A stretch of DNA of 42,406 bases from NCBI GenBank assembly GCA_964293815.1, contig CAXYYC010000025.1:1-42406 (forward strand). The letters are read 5' to 3'. The position numbers were made by a program, and so were the translations under genes. Within the stretch, counting starts at the first letter, position 1. The number at the start of each line of letters is the position of its first letter. The notes under the pieces are model-generated. The model was not told where the DNA came from, made no database searches, and saw only the letters and a list, made by a program, of their open reading frames with translations. The stretch comes from CTSOIL-112 sp964293815. GTDB lineage: Bacteria; Pseudomonadota; Gammaproteobacteria; Burkholderiales; Burkholderiaceae. Below, piece by piece: positions 7,817 to 15,670 of this stretch.

Positions 7817-9013
7817 ATGAATCATATGATGAATCTATTAACACAAGCAATTCTACCGCCGGCAACACTCGGCGTACTTGGCGGCGGTCAGCTCGGGCGT
7901 ATGTTTGCGCAGGCTGCGCAGGCGATGGGCTATGCGGTTTGGGTGTTAGACCCTGACACCGACAGTCCGGCAGGACAATTGGCGAACCATCATATTTGTG
8001 CGGCATACGATGATGCGGCGGCTTTGGCTGAATTGGCGGCCCATTGCGCAGCGGTGACAACCGAGTTTGAGAATGTACCTGCGGATGTTTTGCGCACGCT
8101 GGGTCGATCCGTCCCTGTTGCGCCTTCGGGTGATGCCGTGGCGATTGCGCAGGATCGGATTGTGGAAAAAGAGTTTTTACAAAAAGGTGGCGTGGCCGTT
8201 GCGCCGTACGCGGTGATCCGTGATGCAGCTGAATTGGCTGCTGCGCAAGCGCGTACTGAGTTATTCCCCGCGATTTTGAAAACTGCGCGTCTGGGCTATG
8301 ACGGTAAAGGTCAAATTTCAATTAAAACGGCGGATGATTTGTCCGCTGCGTGGGCGAGTTTGAAAAACGTTCCCTGTGTGTTGGAGCAGCGTTTGCCTTT
8401 GGCGTTTGAAGTTTCGGCGTTATTGGCTCGTGGTTGGGATGGCGATGTGGCGCATTATGCCTTGGCACAGAATGTGCATCGTGATGGGATTTTGCATACC
8501 TCCACCGTACCCGCGCCGAGTGCTTCTGATGAATTGACTGCCACGGCACAACAAGCCGCGCAGAAAATCGCTGAAGCGATGGGTTATGTCGGCGTATTGT
8601 GCGTGGAGTTTTTTATCTTGCAAGACGGCTCGCTGGTTGCGAACGAAATGGCGCCGCGCCCGCACAACTCAGGGCATTACACGCAAAATGCGTGCTTGAC
8701 CAGCCAGTTTGAGCAGCAAGTGCGTGCGTTGGCGGGCTTGCCGTTAGGGGCGACCTTTCAGCACAGCCCAAGTGTGATGTTGAATATTTTGGGTGATGTG
8801 TGGTTCGATGCGCAGGGCGTACAACGCAATCCTGACTGGGCAGGCGTTTTGGCGAACGTCGACAGCTTTGTGCATTTGTATGGTAAAGCCGAACCGCGTC
8901 GCGCGCGGAAAATGGGGCATGTGAATTTCGTGGGTAAACGCATGGAGGCTGTGGTTGAACGATGTGAGTTGGCTATGCAAGCATTGGGGTTGCAGGGTGG
9001 TGTTGGAGATTGA
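7817..9013 (+). CDS. purK: N5-carboxyaminoimidazole ribonucleotide synthase (ATPase subunit)
   Basis: This ATP-grasp enzyme carboxylates AIR with bicarbonate to give N5-CAIR for PurE. The 398-residue protein begins with the nucleotide-binding stretch LGVLGGGQLGRMFAQAA. The ATP-grasp part has LKTARLGYDGKGQ and the metal-site segment EMAPRPHNSGHYT. The C-terminal domain has the typical LYGKAEPRRARKMGHVN. ATG codons occur at 7817, 7826 and 7829, and no clear ribosome site separates them, so the start is uncertain by a few residues. It is probably the last purine gene of the original operon. Inserted DNA lies on both sides: a DUF559 cassette upstream and a 458-bp inverted-repeat element downstream. 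Confidence 0.96.
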   Translation: MNHMMNLLTQAILPPATLGVLGGGQLGRMFAQAAQAMGYAVWVLDPDTDSPAGQLANHHICAAYDDAAALAELAAHCAAVTTEFENVPADVLRTLGRSVPVAPSGDAVAIAQDRIVEKEFLQKGGVAVAPYAVIRDAAELAAAQARTELFPAILKTARLGYDGKGQISIKTADDLSAAWASLKNVPCVLEQRLPLAFEVSALLARGWDGDVAHYALAQNVHRDGILHTSTVPAPSASDELTATAQQAAQKIAEAMGYVGVLCVEFFILQDGSLVANEMAPRPHNSGHYTQNACLTSQFEQQVRALAGLPLGATFQHSPSVMLNILGDVWFDAQGVQRNPDWAGVLANVDSFVHLYGKAEPRRARKMGHVNFVGKRMEAVVERCELAMQALGLQGGVGD

Positions 9014-9026
9014 TGAGGGCAAATGA

Positions 9027-9072
9027 CTACCCCGTCAGACTGCGTCTGCCACCCCTTCTAAAGAAGGGGAAT
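9027..9072 (+). repeat. left 46-bp inverted repeat arm
   Basis: It begins CTACCCCGTCAGACTGCG and ends with the hairpin CCCCTTCTAAAGAAGGGG and AAT. It is an exact reverse complement of 9439-9484. A second small hairpin, CAGAC-TGC-GTCTG, lies inside. Confidence 0.9.
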
Positions 9073-9438
9073 GAGCCGAAGCATCATGTGTATTGAGGAC
9101 AACAAGTCACTTTCATTAAACTCACCGCATATTAATTTGGTTAAGAAAATATTTGATTAAGTGTAGGAAAACGTTGCGTTGTTTGCATTTTTTGGTTTTG
9201 AATAGCTAAATCTTATGCTTCAATAATTTTTCATTGATTTTTCGTATAATTAAGGACTAAGCGACTTTGCCGTGAATTTTTCATCCTTGACTATGCTCAA
9301 AATCAATGTTTTGGTCTCTAAGCATAAATCCAAAACTGTAAATACCGCTCCGAAAATCTATAGATTAAGAAAATAATGGTCTCGCAAATGATGCCCGTTC
9401 ACTTACAAATAACTTGTCACTCAATTCAGCACCATCAG

Positions 9439-9484
9439 ATTCCCCTTCTTTAGAAGGGGTGGCAGACGCAGTCTGACGGGGTAG
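9439..9484 (-). repeat. right 46-bp inverted repeat arm
   Basis: An exact reverse complement of the left arm, ending 38 bp before the start of the DUF559-Sua5 gene. Confidence 0.9.
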
Positions 9485-9522
9485 CTCTCTAATGAATATT
9501 CGAATATGACCATTAAGATATC

Positions 9523-10887
9523 ATGTATCCGATTCGTAAATTAGCACAGCTTCCTTATAACCCTGAGCTGAAAGCCAAAGCTCGTGCGTTGCGTCAAGCG
9601 GGTAATTTGTCTGAGGTGTTGTTGTGGAATGCGCTTAAGCGCAAGCAATTGGATGGTTTGGATTTTGATCGTCAACGCATTATTGGCAATTACATCGTCG
9701 ATTTTTATTGTCACGCCATTCGTTTGGTGGTTGAAATCGACGGTGAGTCACATGACCGTAAAATGACTTATGATGCGCAGCGTGATGATTATTTTCGTGC
9801 ATTGGGTTTGACGGTTTTACACATCCAAGATATTGAGGTAAAACGTCATTTAGAAGGTGTTTTGACACAGATGAGACGTTGTAAAATTGATTTTGAAATA
9901 GCGCTGGCTGCAGAAAAATTAGCCGCAGGCGAGGTGATTGGCTTACCCACCGAGACGGTATACGGCTTGGCGGCTGATGCTGCGAATCTTGATGCGGTGC
10001 GGCAAATTTTCACGATCAAAAATCGCCCGAGTAGCCATCCTTTGATTACACATATCGCAGCGGATGCGGATATTGGCTATTGGATCAATGCCACGAGCAT
10101 GAGCGATGAAATGTGGCGTTTGACGCGCGCGCTGATGGCGGCGTTTTTCCCCGGGCCTTTGACTTTGGTTTTGCCTAAAAATCCACAGATCAATGATGTG
10201 GTGACGGGCGGTCAAGACACGATTGCGTTGCGCTCGCCGAATCATGCCTTGTTTCAAGATGTATTGGTGCAGTTGGCTGTACTGAAAAATTCAAAAAATG
10301 TGGGTGTCGCCGCGCCATCGGCGAATCGCTTTGGGCGCGTCAGTCCGACCCGAGCCGAGCATGTACGAGCGGAGTTTGATGACGCGGTTTGGGTGTTGGA
10401 TGGTGATGCGTCGGTGATTGGGATTGAGTCAACGATTGTGGATTTAACCACGGGCGTACCGCGAATTTTGCGCTTTGGTCATGTGACACCGCAGGATATT
10501 GAGCGCGTCACGGGCGTTGTGCCGTTGCTACCACAACACGCGAATAGTGCGAATCATGCAAATACGCCGCGTGTATCGGGCAGTCTATTGGCGCATTATG
10601 CACCGAGTACGCCACTGGTTTGGCTGGGTGAACTGTCTGATGATGCGTTATCCGAATGCGTGTTGTTGCATCACTCGGCGGATTTGGATGTTTCGGCGTA
10701 TTCGCAAGCGCTGTGTTTGCCCGATGACGCGGTAGGCTATGCGCGCGGTTTGTACCATGCCTTGCGTGAGTTGGATGCTTTGCACGCATCGCGCATTGTG
10801 GTCGAGCGTTTGCCTGAACATGACGCGTGGTATGCGGTACGCGATCGGCTCAATCGAGCGATCGTTGGGTCAAATTTAAAAGATTAG
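9523..10887 (+). CDS. DUF559 domain fused in frame to Sua5-type threonylcarbamoyl-AMP synthase
   Basis: The 454-residue frame has two parts. Residues about 10-116 form a DUF559 domain with D60 (IVDF) and E71/D73 (VVEIDGE), spaced exactly as in the DUF559 protein at 7349. From about residue 117 the protein is a full Sua5: the YrdC domain with LPTETVYGLAADA and KNRPSSHPL, then PSANRFGRVSPT and the C-terminal Sua5 domain (GSLLAHYAP). Sua5 makes threonylcarbamoyl-AMP for the t6A modification of tRNAs reading ANN codons, normally an essential step. An internal ATG at 9871 (residue 117) would give a 338-residue protein of normal Sua5 length, with AGAAGG 13 bases upstream, so the cell may make Sua5 alone, the fusion, or both. 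The DUF559 part appears to be an insertion between purK and sua5. Confidence 0.85.
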   Translation: MYPIRKLAQLPYNPELKAKARALRQAGNLSEVLLWNALKRKQLDGLDFDRQRIIGNYIVDFYCHAIRLVVEIDGESHDRKMTYDAQRDDYFRALGLTVLHIQDIEVKRHLEGVLTQMRRCKIDFEIALAAEKLAAGEVIGLPTETVYGLAADAANLDAVRQIFTIKNRPSSHPLITHIAADADIGYWINATSMSDEMWRLTRALMAAFFPGPLTLVLPKNPQINDVVTGGQDTIALRSPNHALFQDVLVQLAVLKNSKNVGVAAPSANRFGRVSPTRAEHVRAEFDDAVWVLDGDASVIGIESTIVDLTTGVPRILRFGHVTPQDIERVTGVVPLLPQHANSANHANTPRVSGSLLAHYAPSTPLVWLGELSDDALSECVLLHHSADLDVSAYSQALCLPDDAVGYARGLYHALRELDALHASRIVVERLPEHDAWYAVRDRLNRAIVGSNLKD

Positions 10888-10898
10888 GATGAAAAACG

Positions 10899-11441
10899 AT
10901 GAATCATGAAGCGAAAGATGAGTTGACTTTGACCACGCAATCCGATCAGCCAGTGATTGAGTGGGATGACGAAATGGTGCTCGGCAATGCGCAATTGGAT
11001 GAGGTTCACCACGGAATGACCGAGTTGCTCAATCGTTTGGCAATGGCTTCTGAGTCCGAGTTGTTGGGCGTTTTAGATGAGTGCATCGCACATACGCGCG
11101 CGCATTTTGATTTGGAAGAGGGTTGGATGGCGCGTTTGAGTTTTCCCGCCGCCGGTTGCCACATCAGCGAGCACAGTCAAGTATTTGGCGTGATGAAGCA
11201 GGTGCGCGATTGTGTGGTGAATGGCGATACGCAATACGCCTATGTTTTGGCCAAAGAGCTGGGGGCGTGGCTGCGGATTCACGCTGGAACGATGGATTAT
11301 GCGTTGACCTATTTCATCGAATCGACCAATGCGGATCTGAGCCAACCGGCATCGGCTGTCGAAATTAAAAAAATAATGGGGCATGATGGTTGTGGCTGTG
11401 GCAGCACCGATCAGCGCGAAGAACTCAGTGAAAATAACTAA
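10899..11441 (+). CDS. bacteriohemerythrin-like protein with cysteine-rich tail
   Basis: The 180-residue protein carries a single hemerythrin domain (about residues 20-140), which binds O2 at a di-iron site. All seven expected ligands can be placed: H37, H69 and E73 (HF-x2-E), H88 and H92 (CHISEH), H128 and D133 (RIHAGTMD). A C-terminal tail with GCGCGS is additional and might bind metal. There is no signal peptide, so it is cytoplasmic. It begins 11 bp after the sua5 stop with AGGATG upstream, so it is probably cotranscribed. Its role could be oxygen delivery, oxygen sensing or iron handling; the sequence does not decide. Confidence 0.88.
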   Translation: MNHEAKDELTLTTQSDQPVIEWDDEMVLGNAQLDEVHHGMTELLNRLAMASESELLGVLDECIAHTRAHFDLEEGWMARLSFPAAGCHISEHSQVFGVMKQVRDCVVNGDTQYAYVLAKELGAWLRIHAGTMDYALTYFIESTNADLSQPASAVEIKKIMGHDGCGCGSTDQREELSENN

Positions 11442-11628
11442 AGAAAGGGCGCTTTGCTCGGAGGCGCGCACGCAGATACCTGATTATGCGTGGCAATATG
11501 TTGTATAAATGTTCTTGCTCAAATAAAAATAATTAATAAAATCAGTTGGTTAATTGAATTTCCGAAAATATTTTTAAAGAAATTCACAATTTCTGCAAAT
11601 ATTCGACAAATTTTTTGAGATATTGTGT

Positions 11629-11667
11629 CATAAACCGGTTACATTTTTGAAAAACTGAGAGTACAAT
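11629..11667 (+). promoter_or_regulatory. mgl promoter overlapped by LacI/GalR-like operator
   Basis: A -35 TTACAT (11639-11644) and -10 TACAAT (11662-11667) are 17 bp apart. The 16-bp sequence 11629-11644 centred on AACCGGTT fits the central A-A-N-C-G-N-T-T pattern of GalR/LacI-family operators and covers the -35. A repressor there would block the galactose genes until the inducer is present. The surrounding 363-bp gap (11442-11804) shows no gene. Confidence 0.6.
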
Positions 11668-11770
11668 AACTCGCACTGGATGGTTAAAGCAGTACAAATG
11701 AGTGCAAAATCATCACTTTTTTGGCCTGTTTGCACCTTTCGGCGATTATGACCGAAGCAATCGGCACGTC

Positions 11771-11792
11771 CGCGCAGAGCGCGTAATTTTTT
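11771..11792 (+). terminator. short hairpin plus T-run in the mglB leader
   Basis: CGCGC (11771-11775) pairs with GCGCG (11779-11783), followed by TAA and six T (11787-11792). It ends at the mglB ribosome site GGAG. A weak attenuator is possible; the stem has only five pairs. Confidence 0.35.
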
Positions 11793-11804
11793 GGAGAATG
11801 TACA

Positions 11805-12872
11805 ATGAAAAAACTATTGACCCTGGGTTTAGCAGTTGCAAGTGCAGTAACCATGATGGCTTGCGGCGGTAAGCAGGCAGAGACCAAACCGGCTGATGCT
11901 GCTCCTGCAGCGGGCGCAGCACCTGCGGCGGCTACACCGATGATCGGTGTGACTATTTACAAATACGATGACAACTTCATGTCATTCGTTCGTCGTGCGA
12001 TTGAAACCGTATCAGCAGGCAAAGCCACTTTGTCTATGAACGACTCACAAAACGACCAAGCGAAACAAAATAACCAAGTTGACACCATGATCGCAAAAGG
12101 CGCGAAATCATTGGCAATTAACTTGGTTGATCCGCAAGCAGCGGCAACTGTCATCAGCAAAGCAAAAACAGCAAACTTGCCAGTGGTGTTCTTTAACAAA
12201 GAACCTAAAGCAGACGTTTTGGCTGCGTGCGACAAATGCTGGTACGTTGGTACCAAATCTGAAGAGTCAGGCATTTTGCAAGGCCAGTTGATTGCCAAAG
12301 AATGGGCTGCCAACAAAGCCAAATGGGACAAAAATAAAGATGGCAAAATTCAAATGGTTATTTTGAAAGGTGAGCCAGGCCACCCAGATGCAGAAGCGCG
12401 TACCACGTTCATGCAAGAAGAGTTGAAAAAAGCAGGTATCGAAGTTGAAGTACTCGAATTGCAAACTGCAATGTGGGACACTGCTAAAGCCAACAACTTG
12501 ATGGACGCATGGCAAGCCAAACACGGCGATAAAATCGAATTCGTAGTGGCAAATAATGACGGTATGGCAATGGGCGCGATCAACTCATTGCAAGCCAAAG
12601 GTTACTTCAAAGCCGACAAATTCATGCCTGTAGTGGGTGTGGACGCGATTCCTGACGCATTGGCTAAAATCAAATCTGGCGAAATGGTTGGTACTGTCTT
12701 GAACGACGCGAAAAACCAAGGTAAAGCGACGTTTGATTTGGCTTTGAATGCTGCAACTGGCAAAGACCCATTGGCAGGCACTTCTTGGAAACTCGATGGT
12801 AAAGCAGTTCGCGTACCATATGTGATCGTTACCAAAGACAATTTGCAAGTCGGCGAAGACGCTTACAAATAA
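11805..12872 (+). CDS. mglB: galactose/methyl-galactoside ABC transporter binding lipoprotein
   Basis: The solute-binding component that captures galactose or glucose and delivers it to MglAC. The precursor (355 residues) has a lipoprotein signal with lipobox MMAC, cysteine near residue 20, and an Ala/Pro-rich linker. The mature part matches E. coli MglB closely: IGVTIYKYDDNFMS, MNDSQNDQ, LAINLVDP, VVFFNKEP, the calcium loop DKNKDGKIQ, LKGEPGHPDAEART, and ANNDGMAMGA. The E. coli protein is free in the periplasm, whereas this one should be lipid-anchored. GGAG at 11793-11796 supports the ATG at 11805. It is the first gene of the galactoside cluster. Confidence 0.95.
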   Translation: MKKLLTLGLAVASAVTMMACGGKQAETKPADAAPAAGAAPAAATPMIGVTIYKYDDNFMSFVRRAIETVSAGKATLSMNDSQNDQAKQNNQVDTMIAKGAKSLAINLVDPQAAATVISKAKTANLPVVFFNKEPKADVLAACDKCWYVGTKSEESGILQGQLIAKEWAANKAKWDKNKDGKIQMVILKGEPGHPDAEARTTFMQEELKKAGIEVEVLELQTAMWDTAKANNLMDAWQAKHGDKIEFVVANNDGMAMGAINSLQAKGYFKADKFMPVVGVDAIPDALAKIKSGEMVGTVLNDAKNQGKATFDLALNAATGKDPLAGTSWKLDGKAVRVPYVIVTKDNLQVGEDAYK

Positions 12873-12882
12873 TTGAAACCAC

Positions 12883-12914
12883 AAACGATGTCATTGCAAA
12901 GTGACATCGTTTTG
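12883..12914 (+). terminator. intercistronic terminator between mglB and mglA
   Basis: AAACGATGTCA (12883-12893) pairs with TGACATCGTTT (12902-12912) around an eight-base loop, followed by a short T-run. Partial termination here would give more binding protein than ATPase and permease, as is usual for such operons. Confidence 0.75.
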
Positions 12915-12993
12915 TTTCATGTGATACAAAAGAAGTTGCGGTCGATGCTCTAACACCGCCGCAACTTTCATAAGTACAAAAGTCGGAGGGACT

Positions 12994-14520
12994 ATGGCTG
13001 TTTCTGAAAATGCCCACAGCAATCAAAACCCCAAGTATTTGTTGTCCATGCAGGGCATTTCAAAAAGCTTTCCGGGGGTTAAAGCACTGGATGATGTGCA
13101 TCTGAATGTTCGCTCGGGTACGGTTCATGCACTTATGGGTGAAAATGGCGCGGGCAAATCCACGCTGATGAAATGTTTGTTCGGTATTTACCATCCCGAT
13201 ACCGGTGAAACACTGTTGGATGGGCAAAAAATTCAATTCACCAATGCCAAGCAAGCGCTTGAATCAGGCGTGGCAATGGTGCACCAAGAGCTTAATCAAG
13301 TACGTCAGGCATCTATTGTTGACAATATTTGGTTGGGACGTTTTCCTAAAAAAGGTCTGTTCACAGACGAAGCGAAAGCCTACCAAGACACCAAAGAAAT
13401 TTTCAAATCACTCGATATTCAGCTTGATCCGCACACCAAAGTCGGTGATCTGTCGGTATCAGCGATGCAGATGGTGGAAATTGCCAAAGCGGTATCGTAC
13501 CACTCTAAAGTATTGGTGCTGGATGAGCCGACTTCCTCGTTGACCGAGAAAGAGGTAGCGCATTTATTCCGTATTATCGATACGCTCAAAGAGCGCGGCG
13601 TGGGCATTGTCTACATTTCGCACAAAATGGAAGAGATTCTGAAAATTGCTGATGATGTGACGGTGATGCGTGATGGTCAGTGGGTCGCGACAGAGCGCGC
13701 CGAAAACCTGACCACCGATAAAATCATTAGCCTAATGGTTGGTCGTGATTTGACGCACCGTTTCCCACCGAAAACCAATAAACCGGCGGAAACGATTCTT
13801 GAAATCAAAGGTTTGACTGCATTGAATCAACCTTCGATCCAAGATGTCACGTTTAACTTGCACAAAGGCGAGATTTTGGGCGTGGCCGGTCTGGTTGGTT
13901 CCAAACGCACGGAAATCGTTGAGACCCTATTCGGTCTGCGTCCCATCAAGTCGGGTGAAATATTGTTACATGGCAAGAAAATCCGCAATCGCGACAGCCG
14001 CGCGGCCACCGAGAATGGTTTTGCCTTGGTGACGGAAGAGCGTCGTCAAACCGGTATTTTCAGTATGCTGGATATCAACTTCAACTCCACCATTGCCAAT
14101 ATGGGGCACTACGTGAAGTTTGGTATTTTGAGCGATAAACAGCGTGGTAAAGACACCAAATGGGTGATCGACTCGATGCGCGTGAAAACCCCGAATCAAA
14201 AAACGCAAATCGGTACATTGTCCGGTGGTAATCAGCAAAAAGTGATTTTGGGTCGCTGGCTGTTGACCGGTCCAGAAGTATTGATGCTGGATGAGCCGAC
14301 GCGCGGGATTGACGTGGGTGCGAAATACGAGATTTACCAGTTGATGATTGATTTGGCGAATAAAGACAAGGGCATCATCATGATCTCGTCCGAAATGCCG
14401 GAGTTGCTCGGTGTGACGGATCGTATTTTGGTCATGAGTAATGGCCGCGTTGCCGGTATCGTCAATACCGCAGAAACCACGCAAGAAGAAATTATGGCTT
14501 TATCGGCCAAATACTTGTAA
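12994..14520 (+). CDS. mglA: galactose/methyl-galactoside ABC transporter ATPase
   Basis: A 508-residue double ABC ATPase that powers galactose import on the inner face of the membrane. The first domain has Walker A GENGAGKST, a degenerate signature (LSVSAMQMVEIAKA), and Walker B VLVLDEPTSSL. The second has an altered Walker A (GLVGSKRTE), the signature LSGGNQQKVILGRW and Walker B VLMLDEPTRGIDVG. This asymmetric pattern is normal for MglA/RbsA proteins. GGAGGG just upstream supports the ATG at 12994. The gene lies between mglB and mglC with an intercistronic terminator before it. Confidence 0.95.
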   Translation: MAVSENAHSNQNPKYLLSMQGISKSFPGVKALDDVHLNVRSGTVHALMGENGAGKSTLMKCLFGIYHPDTGETLLDGQKIQFTNAKQALESGVAMVHQELNQVRQASIVDNIWLGRFPKKGLFTDEAKAYQDTKEIFKSLDIQLDPHTKVGDLSVSAMQMVEIAKAVSYHSKVLVLDEPTSSLTEKEVAHLFRIIDTLKERGVGIVYISHKMEEILKIADDVTVMRDGQWVATERAENLTTDKIISLMVGRDLTHRFPPKTNKPAETILEIKGLTALNQPSIQDVTFNLHKGEILGVAGLVGSKRTEIVETLFGLRPIKSGEILLHGKKIRNRDSRAATENGFALVTEERRQTGIFSMLDINFNSTIANMGHYVKFGILSDKQRGKDTKWVIDSMRVKTPNQKTQIGTLSGGNQQKVILGRWLLTGPEVLMLDEPTRGIDVGAKYEIYQLMIDLANKDKGIIMISSEMPELLGVTDRILVMSNGRVAGIVNTAETTQEEIMALSAKYL

Positions 14521-14546
14521 TCGCAAGAGTATTTTAGGAGAAAAAA

Positions 14547-15578
14547 ATGAGTAAAGCGTTAACAGCCAAGTCGATAGGCCAGTTCTTATTGGACAATGCG
14601 ATTACCATCGTTTTGTTACTATTGGTGGCGGTGTTTGTGTACAACGATCCGAGCTTCCTGTCGCTGGTCAACTTGACCAATATTTTGTCACAGGCGTCGA
14701 CCAACGTGATTATTGCTTTGGGCGTGGCTGGTTTGATTGTGACACAGGGTACTGACTTGTCCGCAGGTCGTATGGTTGGTTTGTCCGCAGTTGTGGCCGC
14801 ATCACTGTTGCAATCACCGGACAACGTGAGCCGCATGTATCAGCATTTACCAAGTATTTTGGCGAATCAATACATCATTGTGGCCTTGATCGTGGCCTGT
14901 ATCATCACGGGTTTCTTGGGCTTTTTGAATGGTGTCGTGATCGCTAAACTGAAAGTGACGCCTTTCATTACCACTTTGGGTTCAATGATTATTATCTACG
15001 GTTTGTCATCTATGTATGTGGATCGTGAGCCGATGGGTGCACAGCCGATTGGTGGTTTGGCGGCGCACTATACCGAGTTTGCTCAAGGCGGTTTTCATTT
15101 GGGTAGTTTGATGGTGCCGTATTTGGTGATCTACGCGACGATTGTGACTATTTTCATGTGGGTTCTGTGGAACAAAACCCGTTTTGGTAAAAATCTGTTT
15201 GCGGTCGGTGGCAATCCAGAAGCGGCAGCGGTATCTGGTGTCAATATCACCAAAACGCTGCTGATCGTTTATACCTTGGCCGGTGCTTTGTATGGTTTTG
15301 CCGGTACTTTGGAAGCGGCGCGCGTTGGTTCTGCTACCAATAATACAGGGAATATGTACGAGTTGGATGCGATCGCAGCCTGTGTGGTCGGTGGCGTGTC
15401 GTTCAGCGGTGGTGTGGGTAAAATCAGCGGCGTGGTCATCGGTGTATTGATGTTCCAAGTGATTAGCTACGGTTTGAACTTCTCCGGCGTATCACCGTAC
15501 TGGCAGTATGTGATCAAAGGTTTGATCATCATCTCTGCCGTTGCTTTGGATACCCGTAAATATCTGAAGAAAACCTAA
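14547..15578 (+). CDS. mglC: galactose/methyl-galactoside ABC transporter permease
   Basis: The 343-residue inner-membrane permease that works as a dimer with MglA and receives sugar from MglB. It belongs to the BPD_transp_2 (RbsC-like) family, with about ten membrane segments. Typical stretches are GLIVTQGTDLSAGRMVGLSA, VIAKLKVTPFITTLGSM, and the cytoplasmic coupling region FGKNLFAVGGNPEAAAVSGV. The start at 14547 follows TAGGAG closely, 26 bp after mglA. A terminator-like hairpin follows before galK. Confidence 0.95.
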   Translation: MSKALTAKSIGQFLLDNAITIVLLLLVAVFVYNDPSFLSLVNLTNILSQASTNVIIALGVAGLIVTQGTDLSAGRMVGLSAVVAASLLQSPDNVSRMYQHLPSILANQYIIVALIVACIITGFLGFLNGVVIAKLKVTPFITTLGSMIIIYGLSSMYVDREPMGAQPIGGLAAHYTEFAQGGFHLGSLMVPYLVIYATIVTIFMWVLWNKTRFGKNLFAVGGNPEAAAVSGVNITKTLLIVYTLAGALYGFAGTLEAARVGSATNNTGNMYELDAIAACVVGGVSFSGGVGKISGVVIGVLMFQVISYGLNFSGVSPYWQYVIKGLIIISAVALDTRKYLKKT

Positions 15579-15619
15579 TGACACTTCAGTAGCCGAAGTA
15601 TTCTGGCTACCAATCAAAG

Positions 15620-15653
15620 GGCACGGGTTTCAGGGATGAAACGCCGTGCCTTT
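15620..15653 (+). terminator. terminator-like hairpin between mglC and galK
   Basis: A 13-base arm starting GGCACGG (15620-15632) pairs with 15637-15650 ending CCGTGCC, with one bulged G and a four-base loop, followed by TTT. The short T-run suggests partial termination, so galK may still be read from the mgl promoter. Confidence 0.6.
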
Positions 15654-15670
15654 GTACTTAAGGGGGAAGT

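Larger units (their letters stand above)
9027..9484. mobile_element. 458-bp gene-less element with perfect 46-bp inverted ends (MITE-like)
   Basis: The segment between purK and the DUF559-Sua5 gene is bounded by two perfectly matching inverted 46-bp arms. The 366-bp interior is AT-rich and has no supported ORF. It holds a TATAAT at 9245-9250 without a good -35 and an inner 8-bp inverted pair (9213-9220 with 9320-9327). No target-site duplication is obvious. It could be a non-autonomous element, a large foldback structure or an RNA gene; the sequence alone does not say which. Confidence 0.6.

Noticed and set aside
7614..8321. A 235-codon minus-strand frame across the purK start and DUF559 end
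   Set aside because: It is antisense to two well-supported genes, is rich in Pro/His/Gln of the kind seen in shadow frames, and has no family pattern.
9027..9484. Element considered as an insertion sequence
   Set aside because: There is no transposase frame inside and no visible target-site duplication; it is listed only as MITE-like.
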